A stretch of DNA of 6,710 nucleotides. Origin: CAZAFM01 sp964484395. Its GTDB lineage: Bacteria; Campylobacterota; Campylobacteria; Campylobacterales; CAZAFM01. Under the pieces are notes generated by a model, which did not search any database, had not been told where the DNA came from, and saw only the letters and a program-made list of their open reading frames with translations. Positions 4,906-6,710 of the stretch are shown here, one piece after another. Location: NCBI GenBank assembly GCA_964484395.1, contig CAZAFM010000100.1:1-6710 (forward strand), in the 5' to 3' direction. The position numbers were made by a program, and so were the translations under genes. Every line of letters starts with the position of its first letter. The stretch's first letter is position 1.

Positions 4906-5639
4906 TGTTTAGACTATTTATCTTTTTCTTACTTTTTGTCATATCAGCTTTTGGAGCTGAACCGACTATACCTACTGTAAACCTTACCTTAGGTGTACCT
5001 AATGAGCCTAGAGATTTAGTTACAACTCTTAATATTGTTATCATCCTTACACTGCTTGTTCTAGCACCCTCTCTTATACTTGTTGCTACTAGTTTTACGA
5101 GAATATTGGTGGTTTTTGCTTTTTTAAGAATTGCTCTAGGAACACAACAATCACCTCCTACACAAATACTTGTTAGCCTCTCTCTTGTTTTGACTTTTTT
5201 TATTATGGAGCCAGTTGCTACTAAAGCCTATGATGAGGGCATCAAGCCATATATAGACAACCAAATAGGATATGATGAAGCGTTTATTAGAGGGAGTAAG
5301 CCTTTTAAGGAGTTTATGCTTCGGAATACAAGAGAGAAAGACCTTGCTCTTTTTTATCGGATACGAAATATGGAAAACCCGCAAAATATGGAGGAGGTTC
5401 CTCTAACTATAGCCATACCAGCTTTCATGATAAGTGAGCTTAAGACTGCTTTTCAAATAGGTTTTTTGATATTTTTACCATTTTTGGTTGTAGATATGAT
5501 AGTTGCTTCTATCCTTATGTCTATGGGTATGATGATGCTTCCACCTATTATGATCTCCCTTCCTTTTAAGATACTTATATTTGTTATGGTAGATGGATTT
5601 AATCTACTAACAGGGAATCTTGTAGAGAGCTTTAGATGA
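4905..5639 (+). CDS. fliP: Flagellar type III export gate protein FliP
   Basis: Core subunit of the FliP-FliQ-FliR export gate in the inner membrane at the centre of the flagellar basal body. At 244 residues it has the family's usual length (about 245). A cleavable-type signal peptide is visible: MFRLFIFFLLFVISAFGA, with cleavage likely after about residue 18; FliP is known for such a signal. A hydrophobic segment follows at about 42-62, running into the conserved LAPSLILVATSFTRILVV and FAFLRIALGTQQSPP. A hydrophilic loop (about 108-165) comes next, then IPAFMISELKTAFQIGFLIFLP and the terminal segments DMIVASILMSMGMMMLPP and ISLPFKILIFVMVDGFNLL. All family signatures are present and the frame is intact. 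The ATG overlaps the motB stop by one base (TGATG) without a clear SD, so it is probably translated by coupling. Confidence 0.97.
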   Translation: MFRLFIFFLLFVISAFGAEPTIPTVNLTLGVPNEPRDLVTTLNIVIILTLLVLAPSLILVATSFTRILVVFAFLRIALGTQQSPPTQILVSLSLVLTFFIMEPVATKAYDEGIKPYIDNQIGYDEAFIRGSKPFKEFMLRNTREKDLALFYRIRNMENPQNMEEVPLTIAIPAFMISELKTAFQIGFLIFLPFLVVDMIVASILMSMGMMMLPPIMISLPFKILIFVMVDGFNLLTGNLVESFR

Positions 5640-6710
5640 CATGTGAACACCTTGGGAACTGCGGTAGCTGTCGAATTTATGATAAAAGTTATCAACATCA
5701 ATTAGAAGAGAAACACTCATACCTAAAAAACCTTTTAGGATGTGAGGTTGAAGTCTTTTCTTCAAAAGAGGTAGGGTTTCGCAATAGAGCTGAGTTTAGA
5801 ATACTACATACAGAGAATGGGTTAAAAAGAGGTATGTTTGACTTTAATAAAAATCTCATACCAATTCAGGAGTGTCATATTATAGCGCAAGCTCTAGAAT
5901 CTGCCTCAAAGCAACTTCTAGAGGAGATATCTAAAAACCAAACCCTATCATATAAGCTCTATGGGCTTGATTTGTTTACAAACTCCAAAGATGAAGTGGT
6001 AGCCACACTTATATATCATAAACCACTAGATAAGAAGTGGGAGAGTGAAGCAGAACTCCTACAAGAAAAAACCTCCATAAACATCATAGGGCGTTCAAGA
6101 AAACAGAAGCTAGTCTTAAAAAAAGAGACTTTGCTAGAGGAGTTTGAAGCCAAAAAGCCCTACTCCTTGCTTCTTAGAGAGGGGGCTTTTTTCCAGCCAA
6201 ACTTCTATATGAACAAAAAAATGCTTGAGTTTGCAAGAAGTACTACTCCAAAAGGTGACCTATTAGAGCTATACTGTGGCAATGGAAACTTTAGTTTTGC
6301 CCTAAGTGATAAGTACAAAAATATCTTTGCTACAGAAATCTCAAAAGCCTCCATCAAAGATGCAGAGACTACTAAAAATGATGCAGATATAAAAAACATA
6401 GAGTTTGGAAGGCTTAGTGCTGATGAGCTTATAGAAGCTCTAAACAAAAAAAGAGAGTTCAAACGCCTAGAGCATGTAAACATGGAAGATTATAACTTTC
6501 AAACTCTCTTAGTTGACCCACCTAGAAGTGGACTTAGCCAGAGTGTAGTTGAGTTTTCTAATAATTTCTCTCAGATAATCTACATATCCTGCAATCCAAA
6601 AACCCTAAAAAGAGACCTTGATATGCTTGAAGGATTTAGGATAAAAAAAGCCGCACTTTTTGATCAGTTCCCATGGACTGAGCACATAGAGAGTGGTGTG
6701 ATACTAGAAA
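5636..6710 (+). CDS. trmA: tRNA (uracil-5-)-methyltransferase TrmA, 3' end outside window
   Basis: SAM-dependent enzyme that makes 5-methyluridine at position 54 of tRNA. The ATG at 5636 overlaps the fliP stop (ATGA), with AGAGAG 6 bases upstream. The 358 visible residues run open to the window edge; E. coli TrmA has 366, so only a few codons are missing. Conserved parts: RNRAEFRI (49-56), IIGRSRKQK (150-158), FFQPN (185-189, Gln187), the SAM site LLELYCGNGNFS (209-220), DPPRSGL (294-300), YISCNP with catalytic Cys319, and FDQFPWTEHIESGVIL with the general base Glu352. The overall order and the KREF-RLE segment before DPPRSG point to TrmA rather than RlmC or RlmD. Unlike E. coli TrmA, the N-terminus has Cys3-x5-Cys9-x2-Cys12, and Cys80 lies in IQECHII, the pattern of the RlmD iron-sulfur cluster. 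Its place behind fliP probably reflects operon packing rather than a flagellar role. Confidence 0.93.
   Translation, partial: MTCEHLGNCGSCRIYDKSYQHQLEEKHSYLKNLLGCEVEVFSSKEVGFRNRAEFRILHTENGLKRGMFDFNKNLIPIQECHIIAQALESASKQLLEEISKNQTLSYKLYGLDLFTNSKDEVVATLIYHKPLDKKWESEAELLQEKTSINIIGRSRKQKLVLKKETLLEEFEAKKPYSLLLREGAFFQPNFYMNKKMLEFARSTTPKGDLLELYCGNGNFSFALSDKYKNIFATEISKASIKDAETTKNDADIKNIEFGRLSADELIEALNKKREFKRLEHVNMEDYNFQTLLVDPPRSGLSQSVVEFSNNFSQIIYISCNPKTLKRDLDMLEGFRIKKAALFDQFPWTEHIESGVILE

Overview
The window is a 6.7 kb stretch of an AT-rich draft genome. The proteins and compact gene overlaps look like a flagellated member of the Campylobacterota (epsilonproteobacteria), plausibly of the Sulfurimonas/Sulfuricurvum kind. 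This placement is inferred from protein character and gene content, not from a search. A run of exactly 100 N (1266-1365) marks a scaffold gap, so the middle of the left part is incomplete.

Left part (1-1938, + strand): the 3' end of cysS (cysteinyl-tRNA synthetase) is followed by a mobile-element patch. The patch has a strong hairpin at the cysS stop, a REP palindrome of the widespread CGTTCCCACGC...GCGTGGGAATGCA type, and a degenerate inverted REP next to a strong ribosome binding site. Next come an intact REP-associated tyrosine transposase (RAYT, Y1/HUH family) and a third REP, inverted and cut off by the gap. Beyond the gap lie an orphan C-terminal reading frame of unknown origin and a small FMN-binding split-barrel (pyridoxamine-phosphate-oxidase-like) gene. 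The same 21 bases occur at the cysS stop (508-528) and at the start codon of the split-barrel gene (1560-1580). This suggests the two genes were once adjacent and that everything between them was inserted, leaving a duplicated junction.

Right part: glmU (bifunctional UDP-GlcNAc pyrophosphorylase/acetyltransferase, cell-wall precursor supply) lies on the - strand with its own terminator. It is transcribed away from a tightly packed + strand cluster, motA-motB-fliP-trmA. The cluster has overlaps of 1, 1 and 4 nt and so is very likely one translationally coupled operon. MotA and MotB form the flagellar stator and resemble the PomA/PomB type. FliP is a core subunit of the flagellar export gate. 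TrmA is a tRNA U54 methyltransferase, here carrying an RlmD-like four-cysteine iron-sulfur pattern; it runs off the window about at its C-terminus. An extended -10 promoter for the motA operon lies in the 93-base divergent intergenic region.

I see no wholly new multi-gene system. The items most worth a second look are the REP/RAYT unit with its bracketing 21-nt repeat, the orphan fragment beside the gap, and the cysteine pattern in TrmA.
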